Below are positions 35,272 to 43,106 of a stretch of DNA of 64,000 nucleotides, piece after piece. Made by a program: the position numbers and the translations under genes. A model generated the notes under the pieces. It ran no database searches. It was not told the origin of the DNA and saw nothing but the letters and a program-made list of their open reading frames with translations. This DNA is from Desulfosporosinus sp. FKB (GTDB lineage Bacteria > Bacillota > Desulfitobacteriia > Desulfitobacteriales > Desulfitobacteriaceae). The stretch lies in the NCBI RefSeq assembly GCF_002196705.1, contig NZ_NADJ01000039.1:493631-557630 (forward strand), in the 5' to 3' direction. The stretch's first letter is position 1, and each line of letters starts with the position of its first letter.

Positions 35272-35476
35272 AGACTTATCCTTTCGCTCCTATTACCACA
35301 AAGGCATAGGTGGTACCTCTGTCAATTCTTCATTCTTCTAATATTTCCTGCAAGATTTTCCTGGTATCACCCTGGTAAATTGCTTCTAAAACTAGATTCG
35401 CAAAGCTCCCAAGCATCTAAATAGGGCAGAGGTAAATAATAGAGATTAACAAATACTGCAAACTAGGGTGTGAAGA

Positions 35477-36409
35477 ATGAGCGAATCGAAAATGATGTTT
35501 GGAACCGAAAAACTTGGCCGGTTGAGAAAAGTCTTACTCCATAACCCCATCGAATCCCTCTCTGCAGTTTCTGAAGAGAATTACAAGTATCATTTGTTCA
35601 ATTTTGTTCCCAAGGTTGATCAATACCTGAAAGAACATGAACAATATGCTCAGATGCTGCGAGAACACGATGTCGAAGTCCTGCTTGTGAGAGATTTTGT
35701 CCAACAAACTAAAGACTTGTTGGACAAACTTCCTAATTTGCCCTATCTTCACGATACCGCTGTCATCACGAGCAAAGGTGCCATTTTATCCGAAATGTGT
35801 CCCGGCACCAGGGCCGGAGAGGAACAGGTCGTAAAAGAGGCTCTCACGAATATCGGCATACCTATCTTTCATGAATTTAAAACCCAGGAACAGTTTGAAG
35901 GTTGTTTAATGTTATCTCCCTCAACCTTAATCATCGTAAATACCGAACGATCAAGCCCAAATACTATTGAGGGCTTTTTTAGCAAAGCCCTGGAGATTTT
36001 TGCGGAGGTCATTTATATTGAGGCACCACAAGCCCGCCGGTATATGCATGCAGATATGATTTTTAACAGGATTAGTGAAGACTTGGCCCTGTATTTCCCT
36101 CCGGCATTTCTCCATGCTTACTTAATTAATCGGCAGACGAGAAAAGAAATTGACTTTAAATCGTACTTAGAAGGAAAGTCTATAGAGCTGATACCAATCA
36201 GTGATGAAGAACAAAGAAATTGGGGCTGCAGCTTTGTCCCTTTAGAACCTAAAAAACTTATTCACTATGATTTGGCTTTAAGTATTAAGACAAAAAAGTT
36301 GCTGAAGAAACACGGGGTTCAAATCTATGAATTTCATCCCGCTGCACTGTTAGCCGGCGGCGGCAGCCTTCGCTGCCTGACCTTAAGGCTATGGAGAACC
36401 GCCTTGTAA
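35477..36409 (+). CDS. Arginine deiminase / amidinotransferase-family protein
   Basis: 310 residues of the guanidine-modifying superfamily. Visible active-site blocks: LPYLHDTAVIT (Asp), EGCLMLSPST, HADMIFNRI (His) and the C-terminal nucleophile loop AGGGSLRCLTLRLWR (Cys). The nearest pattern is arginine deiminase, which makes citrulline and ammonia, but at 310 residues it is shorter than classical ArcA (about 400), and some members are dimethylarginine or peptidyl enzymes. No arcB/arcC lies nearby, so the pathway is open. GGTGTGAAGA precedes the ATG. Confidence 0.78.
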   Translation: MSESKMMFGTEKLGRLRKVLLHNPIESLSAVSEENYKYHLFNFVPKVDQYLKEHEQYAQMLREHDVEVLLVRDFVQQTKDLLDKLPNLPYLHDTAVITSKGAILSEMCPGTRAGEEQVVKEALTNIGIPIFHEFKTQEQFEGCLMLSPSTLIIVNTERSSPNTIEGFFSKALEIFAEVIYIEAPQARRYMHADMIFNRISEDLALYFPPAFLHAYLINRQTRKEIDFKSYLEGKSIELIPISDEEQRNWGCSFVPLEPKKLIHYDLALSIKTKKLLKKHGVQIYEFHPAALLAGGGSLRCLTLRLWRTAL

Positions 36410-36534
36410 ACAGGCAGGCCATACTATTCATTCTTCGGCCAAAAGTATATAATGGAAAAAACATGACACTCGGTCGTTCATTGCCAGCTGAAAGTCAGCG
36501 GCAGTTATGATAGAGGAAAGCAAGCAACCGAAAG

Positions 36535-36572
36535 TTACACTTTATTTACACTTTATTTACACTTTATATAGT
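36535..36572 (+). promoter_or_regulatory. Three tandem 11-bp repeats with promoter-like end, upstream of yojF
   Basis: TTACACTTTAT occurs three times without a gap (36535-36545, 36546-36556, 36557-36567). A -35-like TTTACA (36545-36550) and TATAGT (36567-36572) with a 16-bp spacer fall within or just past it. The 11-bp period places each copy on the same DNA face. Confidence 0.45.
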
Positions 36573-36616
36573 ATAAAATAGTCTGGAATGATCCTTGGTT
36601 AAGGTGGTTGATAGTC

Positions 36617-36967
36617 ATGAATCCAATCGAAAGGTCAATTGTGCAACCGGCACTGGACAGTTTTCTCAATCAAGAGGTTTACCTCCATCTTGAGACAACG
36701 AATGGGGCCTATGCCGCTCATAGACAAGAGAGCAAGATGACAATAGGGGCCTACATCCGCAATGGCCGTATTTCTTATATCCGGGGAACCATTACAGGTG
36801 AGGGACCCTACCGGGTAGGACTGAAGATGAAAGACGGCTGGGTTTACGCCGAAGGGCTGACCGATTTTGATCTAGAACAAGAAGGTAAACTTTTGCTCGC
36901 CGGTCATGATGAAGAGGGTCGGCTGGCTGTAGCTCTGGAACTTAGTTTAGAACCCTTTGAATTGTAG
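36617..36967 (+). CDS. yojF: YojF family protein (DUF1806)
   Basis: 116 residues beginning MNPIERSIVQPALDSFLNQE followed by VYLHLETTNGAYAAH, matching B. subtilis YojF, a small beta-barrel-like protein encoded next to BshB2 there as here. Its role is not established; the pairing suggests a part in bacillithiol-related deacetylation. The ATG at 36617 with AGGTGG upstream fits the family start; a TTG nine bases earlier is possible. A fragment of the dispersed repeat separates it from bshB2. Confidence 0.82.
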   Translation: MNPIERSIVQPALDSFLNQEVYLHLETTNGAYAAHRQESKMTIGAYIRNGRISYIRGTITGEGPYRVGLKMKDGWVYAEGLTDFDLEQEGKLLLAGHDEEGRLAVALELSLEPFEL

Positions 36968-36974
36968 CAGCCTT

Positions 36975-36994
36975 AGTGAACTCGTTCAGCTGCA
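36975..36994 (+). repeat. Dispersed repeat, copy G (left end only)
   Basis: AGTGAACTCGTTCAGCTGCA matches the conserved left end and then diverges. It lies between yojF and bshB2; a right-end-only copy (H) lies just after bshB2. Confidence 0.6.
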
Positions 36995-37039
36995 GCGAAA
37001 ACTCTTTTAATTAGTCAATTAACGTGGGAGGAGTATTCT

Positions 37040-37666
37040 TTGGACCAACACGTTCTAGTAGTTTTTCCTCATCCAGACGATGAAACCTTTGGATGCGGCG
37101 GGACTTTGGCACTCTTTGCCAAGTCAGGAATTCCGATCACATATATATGCGGAACTTTAGGACAAATGGGACGAAACATGGGAAAACCTTTTTTTGCTAA
37201 TCGAGAGACATTGCCTAAAATTCGGGAAGCGGAGTTGGAGAAAGCTTGCAAAGCTATTGGGATTCGACATTTGATCAAGCTTGGCTTACGCGATAAAACC
37301 ATCGAATTTGAGGACCCTGAACCTATTGTCACCCGAATTGAACAGATTCTCCGGGAGGTTCGGCCATCTCTGGTGCTTACTCATTATCCCGGATATGCAG
37401 TACATCCGGATCATAATGCCCTGGGGGGATTGACCATCAGGGCTGTATCTCGTCTTTCCATGCAAGATCGCCCTACCGTCTATGCCCATGCTTTTGCCCG
37501 AAACTGTCAGGACGTGATCGGTCCCCCGGATATTGTCAACGATATTTCAAAAGCGGCTGACGTTAAATACGCTGCCATCCTGGCACACCGCTCACAATCC
37601 CAAGTGATGTTGCCCCGTGATAACATGCTCCAGCGAGAATCCTTCTGGACCTATCGTTGTTCATAA
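37040..37666 (+). CDS. bshB2: BshB2-type bacillithiol deacetylase (PIG-L/LmbE family)
   Basis: 208 residues. The zinc motif FPHPDDETFGCGGT has His 11, Asp 13 and Asp 14, and the third ligand is in GYAVHPDHNALGG (about residue 120). This is the YojG/BshB2 branch, which removes the acetyl group from GlcNAc-malate in bacillithiol synthesis and can act on thiol conjugates. TTG start at 37040 follows GGGAGGAG. The YojF partner is upstream. bshA and bshC are not in the window. Confidence 0.88.
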   Translation: MDQHVLVVFPHPDDETFGCGGTLALFAKSGIPITYICGTLGQMGRNMGKPFFANRETLPKIREAELEKACKAIGIRHLIKLGLRDKTIEFEDPEPIVTRIEQILREVRPSLVLTHYPGYAVHPDHNALGGLTIRAVSRLSMQDRPTVYAHAFARNCQDVIGPPDIVNDISKAADVKYAAILAHRSQSQVMLPRDNMLQRESFWTYRCS

Positions 37667-37680
37667 AAACGTATTCAATG

Positions 37681-37712
37681 GACTCAGCCGCGCAGCAACG
37701 GCTGAGTCTCTT
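37681..37712 (+). terminator. Terminator after bshB2
   Basis: GACTCAGCCG and CGGCTGAGTC form a perfect 10-bp stem followed by TCTTCT, 14 bp after the stop. Confidence 0.75.
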
Positions 37713-37723
37713 CTGTAGATTGC

Positions 37724-37806
37724 AGTGAAGGAGGACTCTACCCCACCTGAAGTTAACGAAGGACCCACCCCCACTTATAGAAGTGGGGGTCTTAAAAACC
37801 GGATAA
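37724..37806 (+). repeat. Dispersed structured repeat, copy H (right half, subfamily 2)
   Basis: From AGTGAAGGAGGACTCTACCC through CACCTGAAGTTAACGAAGGA to a perfect terminal hairpin CCCCCACTT-ATAG-AAGTGGGGG and tail CTTAAAAACCGGATAAA. The left half is missing. Confidence 0.8.
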
Positions 37807-37840
37807 AAAACTTACCTTGAGAGGAGACCCTGCCGCATTT

Positions 37841-39589
37841 ATGAATATCTTCAAACAATTTATCGGCTATTATAAACCTCATAAATTCCTTCTGTTTACA
37901 GACTTATTCTGCGCACTTATTGTATCGGTCATTGACCTGGCATTTCCGCAGATACTTAATTACCTGACTAAAACTCTCTTTACTCATGACGCACCTGCTA
38001 TTCTACATGCCTTACCTTTTATCGGTATAGCCTTAGTAGCAATGTATGTTATCAAATATTTTTGTCAGTATTTCATCATTTCCTGGGGACACATCATGGG
38101 AGCAAGGATGGAGAACGCAATGAGAAACGATCTCTTCGATCATTATCAGCATCTATCCTTCTCCTATTATGATCAAAACAACACTGGTGAAATGATGTCT
38201 AAACTGGTCTCGGACCTATTCGATATTTCTGAATTGGCACACCACGGTCCGGAGAACCTTTTTATCTCCGCTCTGAAAATTCTTGGTTCCTTTATCCTTT
38301 TGATGCTGATCAATACCAAAATGACGTTGATTTTATTAATTGTCACGGTATTTATGGTTCTCTACACTGTACACAACAATGTAAAAATGGCACCTATCTT
38401 TACCGATAACCGTGTGAAAATCGCCACCGTTAATTCCAGTGTCCAGGACAGCCTTGCAGGAATCAGAGTCGTTAAATCCTTCGCAAATGAAGATGTAGAA
38501 CGCGAGAAATTTCATCAAAGTAATCAGGGGTACCTGGTTTCCAAAATCAGAACCTACAAGACCATGGGCAAATTTTTTGCTTGGGATTCTTTCTTTGAAG
38601 GATTACTCTATGTCGTTGTCATTGTCTCAGGCGGGTTATTTATCGCCCAAGGATCGCTCAAAATCACGGATCTGGCGATTTATGTCCTTTACATTAACAT
38701 CTTTATTAATCCTATTGATGTCTTAATCAACTTTACAGAACAGTTTCAAAAAGGATACGCGGGTTTTAAACGTTTTGTTGAAGTATTGGAAACACAGCCG
38801 GACATTATCGATAAACCAAAAGCTAAGCCTCTAACCAAGGTTTTAGGGGATATTGAATATAATGACGTGTCCTTCCGCTATAATGATGACTATAATGTTT
38901 TAAATAATGTCAGCCTGTCGATAAAAGCGGGTAAAACGGTTGCTTTAGTTGGGCCGTCAGGCGGCGGCAAAACAACCTTATGTTCACTTTTGCCAAGATT
39001 TTATGATGTAACCTCAGGTTCTATAACGATTGACGGAAAGGACATTAGAGATATTACTCTAAAATCTTTAAGAAACGCTATTGGCATTGTGCAGCAGGAT
39101 ATCTATTTGTTTGACGGCTCCATTAAGAAGAATATTGCTTACGGAAAAATGGATGCAACGGATGACGAAATAATAGAGGCAGCGAAAAGCGCCAATATTC
39201 ATGAGTTTATCATGTCACTTGAAGAAGGCTATGATACTTATGTTGGAGAACGCGGCGTCAGGCTCTCGGGCGGCCAAAAACAACGACTTTCTATTGCTCG
39301 GGTGTTTTTGAAAAACCCTCCAATCTTAATCTTAGATGAAGCTACCTCAGCACTCGACAATGAAAGTGAACTCTATATTCAAAAATCGCTGGAAAGGCTT
39401 TCAATGAATAGAACTACTATTGTAATTGCTCACAGATTAAGTACCATAAAAAATTCAGACGAGATTATCGTCGTTACCGATGAAGGTATTCAAGAAAGGG
39501 GCAGTCATAGGGAGTTAATTGAAAAGAACGGAATCTATGCTCATTACTATAATATGCAGTTTGAAGGTCTGGAACCGCAGGCAACATAG
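37841..39589 (+). CDS. ABC exporter, fused membrane and ATPase domains
   Basis: 582 residues. Residues 1-320 form the six-helix exporter membrane domain; the ATPase has Walker A GPSGGGKTTL, Q-loop QQDIYLFDGSI, signature LSGGQKQRLSIAR, Walker B ILILDEATSALD and the H-loop IVIAHRLSTI. It is of the MsbA/LmrA-type half-transporter class, so a homodimer is expected. The ATG at 37841 matches the usual family N-terminus; GAGGAG is 13 nt upstream, rather far, and a TTG at 37817 is an alternative. Substrate not inferable. Confidence 0.88.
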   Translation: MNIFKQFIGYYKPHKFLLFTDLFCALIVSVIDLAFPQILNYLTKTLFTHDAPAILHALPFIGIALVAMYVIKYFCQYFIISWGHIMGARMENAMRNDLFDHYQHLSFSYYDQNNTGEMMSKLVSDLFDISELAHHGPENLFISALKILGSFILLMLINTKMTLILLIVTVFMVLYTVHNNVKMAPIFTDNRVKIATVNSSVQDSLAGIRVVKSFANEDVEREKFHQSNQGYLVSKIRTYKTMGKFFAWDSFFEGLLYVVVIVSGGLFIAQGSLKITDLAIYVLYINIFINPIDVLINFTEQFQKGYAGFKRFVEVLETQPDIIDKPKAKPLTKVLGDIEYNDVSFRYNDDYNVLNNVSLSIKAGKTVALVGPSGGGKTTLCSLLPRFYDVTSGSITIDGKDIRDITLKSLRNAIGIVQQDIYLFDGSIKKNIAYGKMDATDDEIIEAAKSANIHEFIMSLEEGYDTYVGERGVRLSGGQKQRLSIARVFLKNPPILILDEATSALDNESELYIQKSLERLSMNRTTIVIAHRLSTIKNSDEIIVVTDEGIQERGSHRELIEKNGIYAHYYNMQFEGLEPQAT

Positions 39590-39693
39590 TCTACCATCTT
39601 CCTGTATATGGGGATGTTTTTTTGAGCATTTTATCTACGACGGTTTATCGAAGCTAAAATTCAGCAATTCCAGGAAAGAAGGCGGTTCAATTG

Positions 39694-40296
39694 ATGACTC
39701 AAACGTTACTTTATGTTAAAGCCAATCCCAAAGCTGATTCGCAATCCAATACTCTTACTCTGGCAAATGTCTTTGTGCAGGAGTATCAAAAGAAAAATCC
39801 AGAATCCGAAATCATCGTTCTGGATCTTTACAAAGAAGACATTAAACCTTTGGATGCCGATACTCTGGCAAAAATGTTCAGCAGTGAGAGAAATAAGGCG
39901 CTTGACTATGCCAATCAGTTTGCCTCCGCTGATAAATACGTTATAGCTGCGCCCATGTGGAACCTTGGGATCCCAGCTATCTTAAAGGCTTATTTTGATT
40001 ATGTTTCCTATGTTGGTGTTTCCTTCAAATACACACCAACAGGACCAATCGGGCTGCTTGCCGATAAGCCTCGTAAAGCGGTTCATATAAGCTCCAGAGG
40101 CGGTGCATATAGCGAAGGAGCTGCTAAAGAATTCGATCTCAGTGACAAATATGTCAGAACTATTCTTGGCTTCTTTGGCATAACTCAAGTAGAATCCCTG
40201 TTCCTCGAAAATGCTAATGTATTACAAGGCGATGATTTACAAAAGGCCGTCGACCAAAGCCATCAAGCGGCACGAAACCTCGCTGCAAATTTCTAA
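39694..40296 (+). CDS. azoR: FMN-dependent NADH-azoreductase
   Basis: 200 residues of the AzoR/NQO-like flavodoxin family: LLYVKANPKADSQSNTLTLA at the N-terminus and the flavin loop AAPMWNLGIPAILKAYFDYV, then FKYTPTGPIGLL and HISSRGGAYSEG. It reduces quinones and azo compounds with NADH. The ATG at 39694 follows GAAGGCGG. It is a single gene followed by a terminator. Confidence 0.92.
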   Translation: MTQTLLYVKANPKADSQSNTLTLANVFVQEYQKKNPESEIIVLDLYKEDIKPLDADTLAKMFSSERNKALDYANQFASADKYVIAAPMWNLGIPAILKAYFDYVSYVGVSFKYTPTGPIGLLADKPRKAVHISSRGGAYSEGAAKEFDLSDKYVRTILGFFGITQVESLFLENANVLQGDDLQKAVDQSHQAARNLAANF

Positions 40297-40314
40297 ATAC
40301 GGGCTGTACACTTA

Positions 40315-40345
40315 AAGGGTGTCTATTTGGGACACCCTTTATATT
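40315..40345 (+). terminator. Terminator after azoR
   Basis: AAAGGGTGTC-TATTTG-GGACACCCTTT followed by ATATTTTAG, about 20 bp past the stop. Confidence 0.8.
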
Positions 40346-40491
40346 TTAGTAAATTTTGATTTAATTTTTTATTTATTCACTCTCTTTCTAATTTTTAAAC
40401 TTTATTAAGAAGGGCCAACTACTGAGTTAAACGTTGTATAATAATAGCGTCATTTGTAAAACTCAATCCAGCTTAAGCAAGGTGATTTTTG

Positions 40492-40767
40492 ATGAGTATT
40501 TTTGAAATTATTATGTTAGTTTGTTTTGGTGCTGCCTGGCCCCTGTCAATCTATAAATCCTACACTTCCCGATCCACCAAAGGTAAAAGCGCTTCGTTTC
40601 TAGTCGTCATCTTAATCGGTTATGCTGCCGGAATTATGCATAAAATTTTTCATCAATATGATGGAGTTGTGTATTTATACTTGCTTAACTTTCTGATGGT
40701 CTTGACAGACCTTCTTATTTACCTACGAAATAGTCGTTTAGCCGCTAAAACCTTAGAAATGCCCTAG
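40492..40767 (+). CDS. PQ-loop/SemiSWEET-like small membrane protein
   Basis: 91 residues with three hydrophobic segments. The first carries CFGAAWPLSIYKSYTSRSTK, the proline-loop followed by S-x-x-x-K-G-x-S typical of PQ-loop half-transporters (SemiSWEET and relatives), which dimerise to move small solutes. Substrate unknown. The ATG follows AAGGTGA. The TAG stop is built in part from the first bases of repeat copy I. Confidence 0.65.
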   Translation: MSIFEIIMLVCFGAAWPLSIYKSYTSRSTKGKSASFLVVILIGYAAGIMHKIFHQYDGVVYLYLLNFLMVLTDLLIYLRNSRLAAKTLEMP

Positions 40768-40899
40768 TGAACTCGTTCAGCTAAAGCTGAACAGCCCATA
40801 ACAAATTCTATCGCGCTGAAGGATGGACTCTACCCCCGCCGAAGCAAGGTATGAGAACAACCCCTACTTGTAGAAGTGGGAGTCTGCCGATCGGATCAG
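40766..40899 (+). repeat. Dispersed structured repeat, copy I (partial deletion, subfamily 1)
   Basis: Left end and first hairpin are intact (AGTGAACTCGTTCAGC, GCTGAAC). Hairpin 2 and the left arm of helix 3 are missing; it resumes at AGCCCATAACAAATTCTATC as in copy A and ends CTGCCGATCGGATCA. Its AG belongs to the stop codon of the PQ-loop gene. Confidence 0.8.
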
Positions 40900-40943
40900 C
40901 ACTCTGGGAAAAATAGTTAAACCAAAAAAGTAATTTTCTTAAA

Positions 40944-40975
40944 AAAGACTTGCAGACATTAATGCATGTCTTTTT
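40944..40975 (+). terminator. Hairpin after the PQ-loop gene and repeat I
   Basis: AAAAAAGAC and GTCTTTTTC pair around TTGCAGACATTAATGCAT; the T run follows. Weak GC content. Confidence 0.45.
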
Positions 40976-41045
40976 CTTTTGCACTTTTTCTTCTGGCTTC
41001 TGGAATTATCGACTTATTTAAATGGGGGTATATAAAATAGGCTAA

Positions 41046-41095
41046 TTGACATATGCCCGATATTTAGTATAATTAACCTGAAAAGGACATATGCC
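41046..41095 (+). promoter_or_regulatory. Promoter and paired GACATATGCC operators of the DsrK-like gene
   Basis: TTGACA (41046-41051), 16-bp spacer, TATAAT (41068-41073). GACATATGCC overlaps the -35 box (41048-41057) and recurs at 41086-41095 just past the expected start of transcription; the CATATG centres are 38 bp apart. The same layout occurs on the minus strand at 45875-45926. The following leader to 41314 is AT-rich, with AAGGAGG at 41105-41111 not followed by a normal start codon. Confidence 0.75.
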
Positions 41096-41313
41096 AATAA
41101 CAAAAAGGAGGTTGAAACTTAACTTTATTAATTTGATACTTTATCAGCCTTATTGCCTTATTATTTTTTATTTTACTCTATTACTTTATTACTTAATTCA
41201 CATTTACATTAGTTTTTAATGATTTACATAGTCCAGCCAAACTATATCAAGAGACAGCGGGAACCTCACCATGAGTTTTTGAACGTTAACGTTGGGGAAG
41301 AGGAGAGTCGAGT

Positions 41314-42930
41314 ATGATAGATCACAAAAATTTACGCCCCAAGGATATGGGACGATCGGATGAACAACTGGTCAGAGTGAATCCCCGGGAGCTCATGCCT
41401 TTACTGCCGCCTTATGATCAACCGGGAATGGAACCTCCGCTTACAGATCCTAAACCTGCTTGGAGAGAAAAATTCTGCACTTCTTTGGATGGCTATGTGG
41501 GCATTGACACCTTAACACGGCCAAAAACTAAAGAAGAAGAGAACAAATTCGTTCAGATGTTCCTCAACGGCTTAGAAAAAAGTTTTTCGGATGGTAACAA
41601 TGGAGCGCTGCAACCCTTCTTATTGTCCTTTGAATATTGTGCCAAGTGTGATACCTGTTCTTCAGCCTGTCATGTCTACGAAGCATCAGGAAAGAATGAA
41701 GTATATCGTCCAATTTTCCGTTCCGAAGTTCTAAGAAAAATCGTAAAAAAATACTTCACCAAAAGCGGGAAGCTGTTAGGAGGTTTTGTCGGCGCAGATA
41801 TTGACGTAAACTGGGAAACTATAGCCCGGCTCGGGGAACTAGCTTATCGCTGTAATCTTTGCCGCCGTTGTGCCCAGACTTGTCCCCTGGGTTTAGATAA
41901 TTCAATTCTTACCAAAGAAATTCGTAAGATCTTCAGTCAGGAAATGGGCATTGCACCCCTGCCTCTCCACACTAAAGGTACTGTCCTGCAGCTCAAAACA
42001 GGCTCATCAACAGGAATTACCAAACCCGCTTTTTTAGATACCATTGAATTTCTGGAAGAGGATATCGAGGAAAAGTATGGTTATAAAATCAAATTCCCCA
42101 TTGACAAAAAAGGTGCCGATATTCTTCTCATCCACAATGCCGGTGAATTTATGGCTTGGCCTGAAAACCCTATTGCCTTTGCCATCCTTTTCGAAGAAGC
42201 AGGTTTAGACTGGACGCTTAGCAGTGAAATTGCAGGTTATGATAATGTAAACTACGGTATTTGGTATGATGATTTCCAGGCCAAGAAGCTTGCCTTACTG
42301 CAAATGAAAGCCGCGAAAGAGCTGGGGGTTAAGCGAATTGTTATTGCTGAATGCGGCCACGCTCATAAAGCTGCAATGATTGTAGGCGACCGCATGACTT
42401 ACGGTGATGACAAGATTCCGGTGGAAAGCTGCCTGCCTCTGCTTTGGGATTTAGTTGAGAATAAACGCCTAAAATTGGACTCCAGCAAAAATAATTTTCC
42501 GGTAACCCTTCATGACCCATGTAATTATGTTCGAGGCATGGGAATTGTTGAACCACAGCGCAATGTCTTGAAAGAGATTTGCCCTCAGTTTAGGGAAATG
42601 ACACCTCACGGGGTTAATAATTATTGCTGTGGCGGGGGCAGCGGTTTTGCTATTACAAATTCCGTCAACTTCAGCGAATGGAGAAATAAAGTAAGCTCCC
42701 GTATGAAGTTTAATCAGATCCTTGGAGCCTTCCAGGATACAATGGCGGATTCCAATCAGCCTAAATATGTATGTGCTCCTTGTTCTAACTGTAAAGGAGC
42801 AATTAGAGATATTCTGGAGTTCTACGAAGCAACGACAAAATTTAATGTTCAGTATGGTGGTTTAGTAGAATTAATGGTCAATGCTCTTGTGAGTATGAAA
42901 AAACCGTTTATGGAGTTTTTAGAAGAATAG
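41314..42930 (+). CDS. DsrK/HdrD-like iron-sulfur protein with CCG domains
   Basis: 538 residues. Two [4Fe-4S] ferredoxin motifs (CAKCDTCSSACH from residue 109; CNLCRRCAQTCPLG from about 180) and two CCG-type blocks (AECGHAHK with HDPCNYVRGMG and NYCCGGGSGFAIT near 437; CAPCSNCKGA) that bind the catalytic [4Fe-4S] in heterodisulfide reductase-like proteins. The arrangement and length match DsrK of the sulfate-reducer DsrMKJOP complex, including FRSEVLR and GKLLGGFVGA. No dsrM or other partner lies next to it, so it is an orphan paralogue or pairs in trans. Soluble; no membrane span. Confidence 0.82.
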   Translation: MIDHKNLRPKDMGRSDEQLVRVNPRELMPLLPPYDQPGMEPPLTDPKPAWREKFCTSLDGYVGIDTLTRPKTKEEENKFVQMFLNGLEKSFSDGNNGALQPFLLSFEYCAKCDTCSSACHVYEASGKNEVYRPIFRSEVLRKIVKKYFTKSGKLLGGFVGADIDVNWETIARLGELAYRCNLCRRCAQTCPLGLDNSILTKEIRKIFSQEMGIAPLPLHTKGTVLQLKTGSSTGITKPAFLDTIEFLEEDIEEKYGYKIKFPIDKKGADILLIHNAGEFMAWPENPIAFAILFEEAGLDWTLSSEIAGYDNVNYGIWYDDFQAKKLALLQMKAAKELGVKRIVIAECGHAHKAAMIVGDRMTYGDDKIPVESCLPLLWDLVENKRLKLDSSKNNFPVTLHDPCNYVRGMGIVEPQRNVLKEICPQFREMTPHGVNNYCCGGGSGFAITNSVNFSEWRNKVSSRMKFNQILGAFQDTMADSNQPKYVCAPCSNCKGAIRDILEFYEATTKFNVQYGGLVELMVNALVSMKKPFMEFLEE

Positions 42931-42961
42931 TACCAACGTTTTTCCGGCGGACCATTTAAGC

Positions 42962-43010
42962 AAACGCCTTCTGGAGCAATCACTGCAATCGGCTCCTGAA
43001 GGCGTTTTAA
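42962..43010. terminator. Terminator between the DsrK-like gene and the ATPase operon
   Basis: AAACGCCTTC-TGGAGC and GCTCC-TGAAGGCGTTT form a long stem followed by TAATACTTTATT. It lies between convergent units. Confidence 0.75.
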
Positions 43011-43106
43011 TACTTTATTCCTATTAAATTGTATGTTAGTCACATACCTAGCGTTGTACCATATGCGAGGCAAATGATCAAGTCTATGCCCTTTTATATT
43101 AAGCCT

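Noticed and set aside
1798-40899. CRISPR array or REP-type array
   Set aside because: Copies are scattered kilobases apart, not tandem, and have no spacers of uniform length.
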